From Heterocephalus glaber (taxonomy: Eukaryota; Chordata; Mammalia; Rodentia; Bathyergidae), in assembly GCF_000247695.1 (NCBI RefSeq), contig NW_004624776.1, forward strand, positions 10,251,747-10,315,746: a DNA stretch of 64,000 nt, in the 5' to 3' direction. The notes beneath the pieces are model-generated. The model searched no databases, was not told where the DNA came from, and saw only the letters and a program-made list of their open reading frames with translations. The position numbers were made by a program, and so were the translations under genes. This document shows, piece by piece, positions 23,258 to 37,180 of the stretch (position 1 is its first letter; each line of letters opens with the position of its first letter).

Positions 23258-26200
23258 AAAATTATTGTTACTTGGTTAAGAGTTGACATTATCCAAAAAA
23301 GTACCTTATCCATAAGCTGCAATATAAATTATTCACTGCCCAAGTGAAATATTTACTAATCAAATCAAGTCTCATTTAATCCTAGAAGTTTCAAGTCATC
23401 AACACATACTACCTTTGCAAAGAAGAAATAATTCAAGGGCCAAAAGGTTTAATTGAGAGAAATACATATTACCTCAGGTGAAAAAAAGGTAACTTGGATT
23501 CAAAAATAAACTGCAAATATCCTATGCTGACCTCTAGGGCATACAAATTCTTGCTGGCAACAAATAGCAATAAAATTTCTACACATTAAAGTATTGTTCC
23601 AATGATATTTGGTGACAAAATGAAAACAGAGTCAACAGGAATACTGATGTCAATTGCCAGAACTGATTCCTTCACAAACCCTGTTTTCACAACAGCAACC
23701 CCTTATACTCAGGGGAATTAAAAGTTGCTGAACTCAACAATCCCTTCAGTTAAACAAACAGACCCCTCATAGAGCTGTCCAACGCTGCCCAAACTATCCA
23801 TCCTTTAGTCGAATCAGTCAGTTTCATGAATTGTAGGATTTATCTTCAAGTCCAGTGCTGACTCAGAGGGTAGCTTGTTCCCTAGAGAAAACAACCAACA
23901 AAAATCAGAACAGCTACTGCTCATAAGCTCTTTCAACACCCAAGTGGAAAGGACAAACTTATTGGGTCCAAAAACACAATTCAACTTCCTTTCAACTACA
24001 GAAGTAGCCAGTAAACCAAAGGCATTTATATGCCACAGGCAGTTCTTGGTTAAAGCTTTCACTCTGTTACAGCAAGAATGTTAAACAACCAACTGAATTT
24101 ACAGGAAAAACCATCACACAAACCATATGATTCCTAACCAAGGAAGAAATGGGCAGGGAATACAAATGGCAAGTATTCTAAAGGCCAAAGCTGGGTTTTG
24201 TTTTGTTTGGTTTATCTTTGAAAAGCTGCTTTCTAGTGTGTGTACTGGAGTGGGGGTAATTAAATGTCTGCACTCAGAAGCAGTTGACACATCTAGAGTA
24301 GCTTTGCTTAATGTCATACATAATAAGCTAGTGAAGTAATTACATAATTACATAATTCCTTAAATACAAGGTTCTCATTCAGTAATTAGAGAAAATACTC
24401 AAATTTGAAAAATAAAAAGAATGATACTGTATTGTTTCAAGTCTGAAATAATGACTTCCCTTCCTTCCCATGTCTTTAAAAAAAAAAAAAAGACAGCCTT
24501 TGAGTTTCAAGATATACCACAACAATGGAGACTTTCCATATCACGAGTTAGTGAGTTTTTGTCTACAATGATATGGGAGGTGAAAAACAAAAAAAAGAAT
24601 AATGGGAACCAAAGAGCTCAAGCTAATTTCAAAATACTGAAATGTCATTTTCTTCTTTCACTAAAGGGTTTTCAAACACTACTCAAAACCGTCTAGACAG
24701 AATCATGAAGACGACTGATACAACTCTTCATTTAAAAAAATTTATCAATGGTGTTAATCAAGTGTGAAAATATAATCTAATCAGAAATTTCCTTCTCATT
24801 TTTAAGCAGTAATATGGAAAATTGTCAATTCTCATCCAAGATACTTTCAGAGCTCAAATTTGTGGAGAACAATATAGCAATAACCATCCACTGTCTTGAA
24901 AATTATACTCATTTGATGATGGGCATCTGACATTTTCATAATTAATAGTTTCTTTTTAAAAGATGCCTCATTTTCCCAGACATTGTCAACTTGGGTTCCA
25001 GATGAAGTGAGTATTAGTGAGCTAGGACACCCACCTTATACAAGAAATGGTACCTGTTATGTACTATCTTTGGAAGAATGGCAAATAGTCATATAATTTT
25101 CTGTATTTTGTAGGTCAAATGAGAAATCTCCATTGAGAAAAGCTGCAAGCCTCTCAGTTTCTTTAACCTATGTACTGGCAAATTCCATCCTACCGACAAG
25201 TCTTGTCAGTGGTTTAAAAACTATATTAAATAGAACCCTAGGCTTCTAGAAATGCTTCAGGGTTATGCCAAGTACCTGATTTGAATTTATCTATTTTCCC
25301 ATTACTTATTAAATCACCAAACACAAATTAGTATGCATTTGTTTTGTTTTTAACATACCAACACCAACATACTTAATTTGTGATGGTTTAAAGTATTTTC
25401 ATTCAGCCCTCAAAAAGCTTCTCTCCTGTCACCACTGAACAAATGTAATTACTTTTTCTTTGAAGACTGTGAGTCTGCAATAATCTTTATTTTAAATGTA
25501 CAAGTTCTCCAAATTGAACAAGTGCACAACTTATCAATGTGAATCATGATTTTCTTCATGATTAACAAAATACAGAAAAGGAGACTGAGAAATATAAGAC
25601 TAATTCTTATCTTCTACCCACCAGTTTCAAGCTATTATACTGAACAAAATACCAGTTAGCCTTCTTTTCACTGAATACCTTTATGAGTTAATGTAACAAA
25701 CCTGTCCTTATAAATGCCAGTTTTGTCTGTATTATGTAATTTTAGATTTGGGCATTATATCTAGACTTTGTGAATACTGTTGCTTTAAGAAAAGTTTTCA
25801 AACCACAGTTCCAAACTCCAATTAAGCTTTGGTGCTCCTGGCTCATAGGTTCTCCAGAAGTGGAGGTGGTAATTTAAGTCTTAACGTTTTGTTGCCCATT
25901 CTTGCTGTATACGGATGTTCAAACCCATATTCCCAGTTTTTTCTCCCATTTGTGTCTTCCCTCCACATTGTGAAAACACCCAAATACAATGAATGTGTCA
26001 AACACTGGAAGGCTAATGGAAAAAGAACTGTAAAGATTTTTTAAGAAATACATGAAAACTCTATATCCTATTTTCTATGATTTTTTTCTATGTTCTAGCA
26101 GTGAAACAAAACTGTCCATATAAGCTAAATAATGACAGTTCAAACTATCACACAGCATCACCCCATTATCAGGGTTGTTACATGCATTGATACCAAAATA

Positions 26201-26664
26201 TACTTCACTATAAAAAAATAAATAAAACACAGTACCAGTTTACAAACGGCGTTGCCTTGCCCTATCTTCTCCAAGGAAACTGTGGACCGCTCCACAACCA
26301 ACATTTAAGGGTTAATGCCTGTTGTAGCAGAAAGAACCTGGGTCAAGTCTGTGGCTCAGGACTAAGCCTAACTGGGATTTTCTTCACATCTGTTCAATCT
26401 TCACCTAACTCAGATTAAATTACTTTTGGAAAGTTCACAGGGTGGGAACACTGCTGCTCTGTTATGCTACACAGGTTAAAACAAACAGAAAAAAATCAAC
26501 AAACTTCATGTATTCTCAACTGTGTGTTTAAAACATCTGAAGAAATCCTATCAATCCTTTAAAACCCATCTTAAATATTTCCTTTTCCATGAAATTATTC
26601 CATTGTAAATCCTCATTCAAATAAATAAAATTTGCCTTCAAGTTTTCTAGCATTTTGAACCTTT

Positions 26665-26830
26665 TCTGCTCTAGAAGGGATATATGTCAGAATCTCCTGT
26701 GAATTTTTTTTTTAAATACAGATAAAGGCCAACACTTTAAATCCAATGTTTCTAATTCAGTAGGTCTTACATGGGGACAGAAGAATCTGCATTTTCAAAG
26801 CATCCTAAGTGATTCTGATCTGTACCTATG
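26665..26830 (+). mobile_element. MER5-like hAT relic
   Basis: GTCAGAATCTCCTGTGAATT, TTCTAATTCAGTAGGTCTTA and AAGAATCTGCATTTTCAAAG match MER5A order. Confidence 0.65.
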
Positions 26831-28285
26831 TATGAAGGCTTCCTGGAATCACTGCATGAGATCTGGTACTGAGTAGGGTTCTAGGAACTTGAAAAATAAG
26901 ATCTGGGCCTGATTTCACAAAGTTTACACTCTACCATAAAGTTCACTAAAATGGTTAAGATTTTTCAACTTTAATATTTACTGTAGGTCTCCAGGCATGA
27001 TCATAACGGATACAATGATAAAAATGCTTCCAGAAGCATTTAACTTTAGTGAAGAAAATATGCATAGAACATACAAATAAAATCTAAAACAGTAGTATAT
27101 ACTTAAAACACTATACAAGCATAGGAATAGATGATATTAACAAATACTAGAGAAGCAGATACAGTGTTGAGGAAAAAAGCATTTGACCTCAATCAATGAA
27201 AAACAGGGAAGATGTCAAGAAAGTGGAGTTTCTTATATAAAGCAAGGCCCAAGCACAGGCACAGAGATGGGGAAAGGGTTGACCATGTTCAAATAGTCTT
27301 GAAAAACAGGATATATACTCTGTAATAGAAATGAATCTGATATGAGCTAAACTGGAAGGAACTACACTTATTTATTCAGAAAAGAAATCTAGTGTTATTT
27401 AATAATACAGTATTCCCTCCCTCCCAATCCTCAGGGGCTACATTGCAAGGCTTGCAGTGGACCCCAGAAACTGGAGAGAGTACCAAAACGTACAATTTAA
27501 TGCCTTTTCCATCTTAACTAATCACTTACCATGCACTATGCCCACAACTTTTTCAGTTTGGGGTACAATAGCAAAACTAGCATGAATTGCTTTACTCTTC
27601 TTCACAATTTCAAAATAGAAGGTCCTTTTTAATCACAGACTTCAGCGATCTCAGAATATGATTTTTCTTTATGTATCAAGTTGAAAACTTTCACCTTTTT
27701 ATTTAAGCATGTTACAGTTTTTCTTTAGCATATCTTAGTTCCCAGCATCACTGCCTTTAATGCTTTGGGGCCATTATTAAGTAAAATAAGAATTATTGAA
27801 ACACTACAATGCTGAGGCAATCTGATAACCAAGATGGCTACTAACAAGCAGGCAGTGTGTACAGAGTAGATATGCTGGACAAAGGGATGATTCATGTCCT
27901 TTTGGAAGGGAGCAGGATGGAGGAGATTTCACACCATTCAGACAGAATTCAATTTAAAATCTATGCATACTTCTGGAATTTTCCATTTAATATTTTCAGA
28001 CTGCAGTTGGCTAAAGACAATAAACTACAGGAAGGGAAACCTCAGACAAGGGAAACTACTATAAATTTTCTATTATTTTAATTTAAAAAATATTTTCTAA
28101 GCATCTAGACATGGTTCCTGTCACAACTTTCAACTTAACTAAAACTTAAGATTACATTAAGTTTTAAAACAGAAATAAGCAGGGTAACATGATAAAAAAT
28201 AATGGGGGTAATTTCCTTTATATCAGTCTACGGTCTTCTTTTGTAAATAGCATTCTAGCTAAGAACTGAAAGAATAGAAAGAAGC

Positions 28286-28375
28286 CCAATATGGTGGCAC
28301 ACACCTGCAATCCCAGCAGGTGGATCTTGAGTTTGAGAGCAGGCTGGGCTACACAGTGAAGGCCTGTTTCAAAAA
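28286..28375 (+). mobile_element. B1 SINE, internally deleted
   Basis: AGCCCAATATGGTGGCACAC ... GGCTGGGCTACACAGTGAAG ... GTTTCAAAAAA, followed by a GGGA/AGAG-rich purine tract (28376-28435). A minus frame at 28218-28502 is its shadow. Confidence 0.82.
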
Positions 28376-28742
28376 AGGGGAGGGAGGGAGAGGGAGACAA
28401 GGACAGAGGAAGAGAGAAAGGGAAAGAAAAGAACCAGCTATTCCATGGGAAGAACAAGTGGAACACATATACAAAGAACATGAGTAAAGGAACTTGGCAC
28501 ATTCCAGGGAGGCCAATATGGACAGAACTAAGTTCCTAGAAAAGAGTGACTGGGTGAGGTTAAAGAGGTTAGGATGTAAAATAAGGAGTGCCTGTGTAGG
28601 TCACACTAAGGGGCTTGGATTTTACTCTAGTAACAATTAGAAAACCAAGACATGGTTTATATTTAAGATTACTTTTGCTATTAGATGGAAAAGGAACTGA
28701 AGGGATAGAGTAATTTGGCCCCATGATTTTCAGAATTTTTAA

Positions 28743-28824
28743 ATTTTTTTTAGTACCAGGGATCAAATTCAGGACCTTGCACTTGCGAGGTAGGTGTGGT
28801 GCCACTATGCTACATCCCCAGCTC
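28743..28824 (-). mobile_element. ID SINE
   Basis: TTTTTAGTACCAGGGATCAA ... GCTACATCCCCAGCTCC. Confidence 0.85.
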
Positions 28825-29454
28825 CAACTGAGCCACATTAATAGTGCACAAAAGAGGCAATGGTTGCTTGGTCTAGAACAACACAGTAAAACTGGAGAGA
28901 AGTAAACACTTTAGCAATATAGTATCAAGGCCATACTGACAGGAGTACTAACAGACCAGACAGAGAAAATAAAGGAAAAAAAGCAAATAAATGTTAAAGT
29001 TTCTCGCTTAAGCATTTTTCAGAGAATGATGATCAGTCTACTCAACTTCATAAAAGCTCAAACACAGAGCCTTAACTCAGCAAACAAAATGTAAAAATTA
29101 ATAAATTCTAAAATGAACTAAGGCACTAAGGGAAAACAGGACATTTTCCTAAGTCAACTAAGAGTTTTTCATATCATTAAAGAGGGAACTGAAACTGAGT
29201 AAATGAACTGAACAGTTTGGATTGTTGCTACCTTTAATTTTTTGTACATAAAGAAATTATATATCCATATACACACAGACAAGCTCCAAAATAATCATAT
29301 CTGAATTCCCCAAACATAAAAAATTTTAAGACAGTATGTTAACATTTTCTTATAAATATAAAGAACAGAAAATACCTGGGGTGGCAAGGAGCCCTACTCT
29401 CCCTCCCTGTAGAAAGACTAGTGATTCTCCACTTCAACATCTTCTTACAGCACT

Positions 29455-29640
29455 ACTTAACTAGGTTTGGACATCAAAATTACCTGAAAGGCTTACTAAA
29501 AGAGATGTGCAGAACTGGACATAAAGAAAAAGACAAGGATGTAGGTAAGAAACTGGATTGGTAAATTTAAGGTGGGAACCAATCAAGAATATATACTTTA
29601 AATACACCTTGAGAAATGCTGATGTGCAACCTTGGTAAAT
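29455..29640 (+). mobile_element. Possible MER5-type relic
   Basis: GACATCAAAATTACCTGAAA GGCTTACTAAAA at the start and TGAGAAATGCTGATGTGCAA near the end. Confidence 0.4.
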
Positions 29641-29656
29641 CATTAAAAGATGAACA

Positions 29657-29822
29657 TTACTGGGGATTGAATCCCAGAGTGCTGAACTACAGCCCCAGGT
29701 TTTTTATTTTGAGAAAGAGTCTTGCCAAGTTGTCCTGGCTAGACTCAAACTTGCAGACTTGCAATCCTCTTGCTTTAGCCTCCCTTGTAGTTGGGATTAT
29801 AGGTGTGCACCACTACGCCTGA
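29657..29822 (-). mobile_element. B1-ID dimeric SINE
   Basis: Truncated ID half ACTGGGGATTGAATCCCAGA ... ACAGCCCCAGG at 29657-29700, then B1 half GAGAAAGAGTCTTGCCAAGT ... GGGATTATAGGTGTGCACCA. Confidence 0.82.
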
Positions 29823-29990
29823 GTGAACCAACTTAATTTTTACAAAATTTTAATTATTCACCTTTTCTAATATTAATGGTTCAAGCCACAAGGTAAATCC
29901 TTTATACTCAAAAGTATTTCATGAACTTAGGCAACAAAATTTTTCTTACTGTAATAGAAGTATTAAAAGATTTTTAAAAGTAGCAAAACA

Positions 29991-30066
29991 GGGCTGGGGT
30001 ATGGCTCAATGGTAGAGCACTTTGCACTTATTAACAGTAATAGGCCTTATTCTAATACCACAAAAA
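29991..30066 (+). mobile_element. Diverged ID SINE
   Basis: GGGCTGGGGTATGGCTCAAT ... ATTCTAATACCACAAAAA. Confidence 0.75.
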
Positions 30067-30120
30067 GCAAGTGGCAAAAACAAAAGGATTATTTTACATA
30101 ATTATGTTTAAAACAGACTT

Positions 30121-30146
30121 TGGGGGGGGGGATGTGGGGGGTGGGA
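30121..30146. repeat. G-rich tract
   Basis: GGGGGGGGGGATGTGGGGGG followed by TGGGAG directly downstream of a diverged ID SINE. Confidence 0.85.
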
Positions 30147-30670
30147 GTCATGTTCCTCAATGATTTTAAATATAGTATTATTTTATGATAAAGCCAAGTG
30201 TAGGCATCTGCTTAAAAGCTCCTCCGAGGTATCCTTGAAAGGATAATGTTACTTCCTGTAACTACAAGTGCAAACAAAATTACTTCCAGGAGTTTCTATA
30301 TTGCAATTATATTCTTTTTACAGAAATAAAGATGGAAAACTCAGAGCACTCAAATTTGGGAGATTAGGTAGATATCTGGAAAGGCTTCCAACATGATGTT
30401 TGCCAGTGAAACTAAGAAAGCCTATTTCAACTTTACTCTGAATTTATGACATGCTGAAGTAACTCTAATACTCAAAGAATAGATAAAATGTTGAAAACAC
30501 AAATTAGTCTACAATATTAAAATATGTACACAATGTATTTTTCCTCCAAAGACAAGAAGTTATAATTTCAAGAATATGAATGTCATAATTTATAAAGTAC
30601 TGGGAAGTAATGCACTTGAGTAATCATAAAAATCTCCTTTCTGCTACAGAAGATACCAAAATGCACAACC

Positions 30671-30716
30671 AAGCCAGGTGGGTGGCACACACCTGTAATC
30701 CTAGCTATTAGAGAAT
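30671..30716 (+). mobile_element. 3'-truncated B1 fragment
   Basis: AAGCCAGGTGGGTGGCACAC ACCTGTAATCC, then it stops abruptly. Confidence 0.7.
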
Positions 30717-32164
30717 TTCAGGAACTTCATTTTGGCTGAGCATCTATTTATGACAGAAGATATATCGACTATCTGGATATGAGAAACACTGTAGGCATTA
30801 ATAAAATGATGCAGTGCCCTAAAGCTTCCTCACAAAATGTATTTAATATCATTCACCAAATTCAGACAAATAGTACCAGTTCATGTTATAAGCCTACCAT
30901 ATATTCAGTAATATTTGAAAAAGATCATAGCCTGTACAATTATTTTCCCTTTTTGTCTTCACATAGAGATCTTCCCTTTGACCTAACTTCAGCCTTGCCT
31001 CTATCAACACCATCATTTCCAAATGAATTGTCGTTAAGTAATTCAAAATATATTATTAAAATAGTGACCATGGAAAAAAATGCAGCATTAAATCTCTAAA
31101 ACTGTGAATAACTCATTTACTTAAAATAAGTACTATTTTAATTATAACTTTAGGAATTCTACCCACTGGTTTGTATAAAGTTAACTTAATTAGATGGTTA
31201 TCACACTTGAAGAAACAGAACAGTGACCTGTCCGCCCCTAAACTTGGTGAAATGTCCTGAAATGATAGGATCTTCCCTGTCCTCTTCAATGGTGACAATC
31301 TTTTAAATCATAACAATGACATTATTTAAACAAAAAATCAAAATAAACTGGGGAAAAGAGAAGTGTTAGCTACTAAATTAACATTTTTTGGATCAAAAGA
31401 ACTACTTTTCTTTTCAAGTAATAGTGAATGCTTAACAGTAAATGGGCCCTCATTCATAGTGATAAATTACATTGTTTTGTTTATAAACAAGAAACATTCT
31501 CAAGATAAGTGTGTCTAGTTATGAAGGTTAATTATAAATATTCACAAAAAGTCATGTATGATTAATATTAACAATGAAATTTTAATTCTGGATTCCTTTC
31601 TGATGAATAAAATATTGTACCAAATTTACCAGAAACAAAAATTAAAGTTTGCTTCAAGAAAATATTTGATTAAATCAACAAATGCTTCCTAACATTAAAA
31701 ACAATTTAGTCAATTTTTAATTTTTTTTCTTTTTTGCAACAGATTTGAAACATATTAAATGTAATAAGTAAGTAAAATATATGTGATTACTGGTTCCCAA
31801 CATGCAGGGTTTAAAATTTAAATGGCCACAGTATTCATGCTATTAATTTTCCAGGTATTCTGAAAAATTTATTTGACAATGTGATATAATAATTAATTTA
31901 CATTATTTTGTCCCATTAACATTACCAAAGTAGAAGAAATCCCTGTTGCCCAGTTCTATTCAATTTGTATTTGTGATCTTGATTGAGCTTCAGTAACCCC
32001 TGTAACAATGAATTCAATAACCTGTTATTCAGAACACAGACATGAACCAGAAATGAAGCAAAACTACAAAACTAGTCTCAGAGGAAAGATAACTTAAAGA
32101 CCAAGTACATTACTCACATGCACCAATTCATATCCTGATACAAAGCCTTTTCCTTATTTTAAAA

Positions 32165-32224
32165 GAAAAAAGAAGTATTTAAAATGTATTTGTAGAAAAA
32201 AGAAATATTTAAAATGTATTTGTG
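32165..32224. repeat. Tandem duplication, 2 x 30 bp
   Basis: Two adjacent 30-base units (32165-32194, 32195-32224), each starting GAAAAAAGAA and ending AATGTATTTGT plus one base, differ at two positions. Confidence 0.9.
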
Positions 32225-32334
32225 TTCTTAGCCCTCAGCAGATTAAGAGAAGGAGGAAGGGTTTTCAGAGTAAAGTGGAGAGAAGGCTGGTTAAAGATTT
32301 GAGGTCCCACGACAAGTAGCAGCATCAGCCTTTG

Positions 32335-32447
32335 GCTCACGGAGACCTACTAAATTAGAAACTCTGGGAACAGGATCCAGCAAGTGCTGGGTTTTAACAG
32401 GCTTCCAGTTGATTAAGATGGACTCCCAAATACGAGAATCACTGTAT
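32335..32447 (-). mobile_element. MER5-like hAT relic
   Basis: GACCTACTAAATTAGAAACT CTGGGAACAGG, GGTTTTAACAGGCTTCCAGT and GAGAATCACTG match antisense MER5A. Confidence 0.6.
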
Positions 32448-35400
32448 GGAAGGTAAGAATACCAACAGCACAAAAGAAAGTCACTACTAAAAAGTAGGAA
32501 AGAACTCAAAAATGGTTCAAATAAGCTGCCCTGAGAATGGTCATTCAAGGCACTACTTTGGGGCATTTTAACAGATTGAGAGGCAAGAGAAAAACTTTAC
32601 CTTCAAGGAATTATAATTTATATTAGAGTAGAAAGCCAATGAAAAGGATAAAGAATCTTAGCATTTATATAACATTGAAACAAACTGCTCCAGAAATTTT
32701 GCTACCTAAAAAATATCAATTGTGTTCTGATTAAATCTAATTATCAAGGCACATATGAGCATGAATCATAAAAAAAGCCTATAAGTACTTTGAAGCAAGA
32801 CAGAACTATGAACTTTGGCAATCATTCTGTGCAAATACTGGTGAAGACATAACAACAACTGAAACTATAAACTTCTGATATCCAAAAAGAATTCAGGTTT
32901 ACTGTTAAGATTTATTTTGCTAGCTGAATTAGTTACTGTAGTTGCTTTGGTGATGTTTCAAAAGTGAGACACAGGAGGTGAGAGTCGGTTAAAAAAAAGT
33001 AGATAAAGATATAAATAAAATAATGCTTTAAAATGTATGAGATTATCACGATCAATTGTTATATTTTTGCATCTAAAGAAGACTGAGAAATATAGCCTAG
33101 CTACTTAAAATAATGAAGTCCAAAGTTTGGAGAAACTTCATGGGAGAAACTTCAGGCAATTTCCAGCTTGGTCCACTCATGCTCCTCCATGCTTTCCCTC
33201 TTCCCGCTGATTGGAGAGATGCTGAGCAGCCAGCCACTCGACCTGTGTCCCTAATAGGTTATGTGGAGAACAGCATGCTAGCCAATCTGACCTGCTGTTA
33301 CAAAACCAAGAAGTGAATTTTTGTCATGTTTAGCAACTACATTTGGGATATATTTGTTTCAAGAGTTTAACCTATCACAATTTCACAAATAGTGGGCAGT
33401 AAGATTATGGCCCCATAGTAACTATACCTTAGAAGGCAGTTGGTGATTGAAAATATACTAACATCCTATTATCTGTAATGTTTTCTTGTGGGTACATTAC
33501 CCCCACCCTTAAAAGTGACTATTAGTGACCAGTTACTATTTTAGGAACACTCCTCTAAAATCTGTATAATCGTATCTAAACTACAGGAAAGCATTTATGA
33601 AATTGTTTAAAAACTCTTATTTTTAGAAAAACCTATAAGTAGACATTATCACCATATACATTCAGACCACATTAGAGTTCTTGCTACCATTCATGACTAG
33701 GGTTTATATTCCTATTTGTGTCAAGGGGTTTGAAAAGGGATACATCAGTAATTCTTTTCCTTTCAACTAAGACCCTTCCCACATGGCCTCCTCTACAATT
33801 TGAAAGACAAAAAGAATAAGAAAAAAAGATGGCTTTTACAGTCAAGCAAGAATCAAGGGATAAGAAACAGAAGTTAAGAAACAGAAGAAGCTGAAATTGT
33901 TTGCATTCCTACAGAATTAATATGCTCCTGACTATGTAAGTAACACAAACGTAGTGAATTTATTCACCAAATACTATCTCTCCCATGAATACCTACAATC
34001 CACTATGCACCAGTGAGCCAAAGGGTTAGAGAAGAAAAGGTCCATGGAGCTCTTAAACTATTCGCCTGAGGGAGGGAAAACAAAAAACAAAAAAGACTAA
34101 GAATCATAAAGGTTCTTAGGTTTTAATTCATGTTCTTTCTGCCTTCCAGTTCATTCAGAACACTACAACACAATCATTCACCCCAGACTCTCCTCACCTC
34201 TACTTATAAGACAAAGGTGGACATGTTGGGATTTTCTATTTACACAAACTAAGCCAAGGAAGTCCATACACAAACCGTTTAAAATCTTTTTTAAAGTCTA
34301 ACACAAACATCATACGCACTTCCCTTTTTGCTATCTCTTATCACTCCATTTTTTGTCTGTTTACTAACCTGTATCTCCTATAGGTCCACGGATCACTAAA
34401 CAATGGAATTTTAGATTTGATAAACTTTAAAAATCATTGGTTTTATCTTTTTCTTACAGAAATAAAGACTCTAAAACAGCAGAAACCAAATGGTATGTGG
34501 AAAACCACACAGCTACTTTAGAAGACCTGGTACCGTGTTCTAAACACCTTTGAGTCATAGTCCAATGGAAGCAGTCAAAAAGCCACACTAGTCATTGCTA
34601 CAGCTGCAGGTCACTGAATCCTTGATAGGAAACCCTACCCTTGCCCATCAAGTCCCTGTCCCCTACTTACGGGAAAACACAGCCAACACTGCGATTTAAA
34701 CAGGGAGACACAATAGGAATTCTCAAACCTAACAGGACAAATCAACCAGGGATTCCCCAAACAGTAGAATCTTGTCCACTGGAGCTATTTAAGCCTTACC
34801 TGACAGGTCTCCAAGCCAGCTGCAGCAGCCACATCCCACTCTGCGCCACAAACGTCTTGCCTCAGTTTCCTGAAATTCCCAACTGGGACAGGAATATAGG
34901 CAGCTGGGCTTCTCAACCTGGTTACAGTCCTATCATTCTACCATTAGCATCCTTCCCTGGGACATCACAATCTGTAACCATATACATGCATACACAAAGC
35001 AGCCCTTTCTAGGATGAATTCAGCATTATAGCTCAATGAAAAGCTCCTCTTCAAAAAAAGACCTTGGGGATCCCTGGGCTTAGAGGAAAAATAATTAATT
35101 TTTCAAATTTATTTTTTAAAGTGGGAAACACTCCTCAAACTAGAGAACCTTGAAAGTTTTGAGTGATTCTGGTGAATACACCTGAAAAACAAAGTAGTTA
35201 CAAAAAAATGGAAACGTGCAATTTAAAAATAGTACTTACAAATGCTTTAAAACTGATTTTAAGAATGTTTTGGTACCTTATAACACACAATGACTCTAGT
35301 TTTGATGCTGTTAAACTTTTAACATGTATATTTTAGTCCTTCTTCGACTATTATTCATCTACATACTTGAGCATTTGCAGTTTTTTAAAGTTCTTCAAAG

Positions 35401-35661
35401 ATGTTTACTGAATTAGTAAAATTCACTGTACTTAATATCCACTAATTTAAAAATTATTTCCCAAGACAAAAATGAAACTTTACTAAATGAGTAATTACCA
35501 CTTATGCCTAAATTCGTAGTAGATGAGAAATGGCATGGTCCTTTCTTAAGGAATCTGTAATATGCCTTATGAATCTAGATTAAGCAATATCTAAAGCAAT
35601 TCTGAGAGTATTTTTATGCTAAACTATCTCTATTAATAGTGAGTACAAAAATAATTTGAAG

Positions 35662-35746
35662 AGGACTGGGTTTAGCTCAGTGGGGCCGCCTCTTGTCTTG
35701 AAAATGCAAGGTCCTGATTTCGATCTCCGGTACCAAAAAAAAAAAA
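35662..35746 (+). mobile_element. ID SINE
   Basis: AGGACTGGGTTTAGCTCAGT ... TTTCGATCTCCGGTACC-A(n). Flanks AAAAATAATTTGAA and AAAAATAATTTAAA. Confidence 0.88.
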
Positions 35747-35881
35747 CCCATAAAAAATAATTTAAAAAAATCAGTTTAGACTAAAACATCAAAATAAATT
35801 TGTGGTAGCATTATCCTACAGAATTCACTTAATGGTAGACTCTTGGAAAATAATTACAAGAAAAATATCTTTACAGTTATA

Positions 35882-36042
35882 TCTGCCTGGCACAATGGTG
35901 AATGCTTGTAATCCTGGTACTCAGTAGGCTTAGGCAGGAGGACTGCCACACATTCAAGACCAGCCTGGACTACACAGTGAATTCAAGGCCAGCGTGAACT
36001 ACATAGTGAGATCCTGTTTCAAAAAAACAAAACAAAACAAAA
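35882..36042 (+). mobile_element. B1 SINE with internal duplication
   Basis: TGCCTGGCACAATGGTGAAT, two AAGACCAGCCTGGACTACAC / AAGGCCAGCGTGAACTACAT units, then CTGTTTCAAAAAAACAAAAC. Confidence 0.9.
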
Positions 36043-36972
36043 CTTTTTTAAAGGCATTATATCCTGTTCAACATGGTGATATTGAAGCACTATATTACGT
36101 ATTATTATAATTTTTATTTTCTGTCATTATACCACTTAATAAACACAAAATAATTTAAAGATGGCTTATAAAGCTTTTGTGCTTTGAGTGATTTATCACA
36201 GAGCCTAAGATACACAACAGAACTGCAAATATGAGCTTTGATATTCTGCAAAACCACAGATTCATCCTATAGTAGTTTCTTATTTTCCTAATGGAACATT
36301 CCTTAGCTGGATACATAATACAGCTAGATAGATATATCTATAGGTTTAATTTAATCAACACTATTGTTCCAGTCCTTAAAGCTTATGAAAGTTCGTGATT
36401 TTTTGCCTTTATAATTTATTAATTTTAACATTTTCCCCAGTTTGCTTTATTCCTTCCTGTCTTTCACTCTTACAAATTTTATGGACACACATAAATACAA
36501 AACTAGCCTATAGAAGAAAATAATTTAAAGGGCCCTTATATAGAAAATATTTTGATTTATTCCTTTTAACAAAAAGAACTAGTACTAGTGGATGAAAGAT
36601 AAAATAAACAGTTTAGCTCAGGAAAACAGAGAATTTTCATTTTCATTCAAAGAGGATGTACACTGGGTTGCCTTTCTTAGCTAGTGAATTTCTTATTACT
36701 GTAAATGACTAAGCAGTGGCTAGATCACAACCCATCAGGAATACCACTTCACAGACTGGCACTATGAAACCTCAAAGTTTCCATCTAGATCAGTAAGCAG
36801 TGTGAGAGTATTAACTAAACCAACTACTACACAACTGCAACGGATTAAAACTCCATTTCCTAATCTAATACGAAATGCCATATAACTGATTAGATTTTCA
36901 TTGTGTTTTAGCAGAGAACTTTAAAACTGAAGATCGTCTTACCCAAGGCCCTCACCATTACAAGAGTAAATA

Positions 36973-37032
36973 ATTTTTTTTTTTGGTACCAGGGATCGAA
37001 CTCGGGTCCTTGCACTTGTAAATCTCCAGCCC
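36973..37032 (-). mobile_element. Truncated ID SINE
   Basis: TTTTTTGGTACCAGGGATCG ... CTTGCACTTGTAAATCTCCAGCCC; the A-box region is missing. Confidence 0.8.
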
Positions 37033-37180
37033 ATAAATAACTATTTTTAATGTCTACATTTATAAAATGTTTTAGTGTTCCTGAACAAAAATGATAAATA
37101 TTTATTTCTCCCTTTTCTTTCCCTTGCCTTCCCTCCCCTCCCAGCCTCTCTCCTTTCCCAAGATAAAAATTAGAGTGAGG

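Noticed and set aside
33113..33316. 67-codon plus-strand frame in a GC-richer patch
   Set aside because: No recognisable protein, splice signal or conservation evidence; the length is expected by chance in 64 kb.
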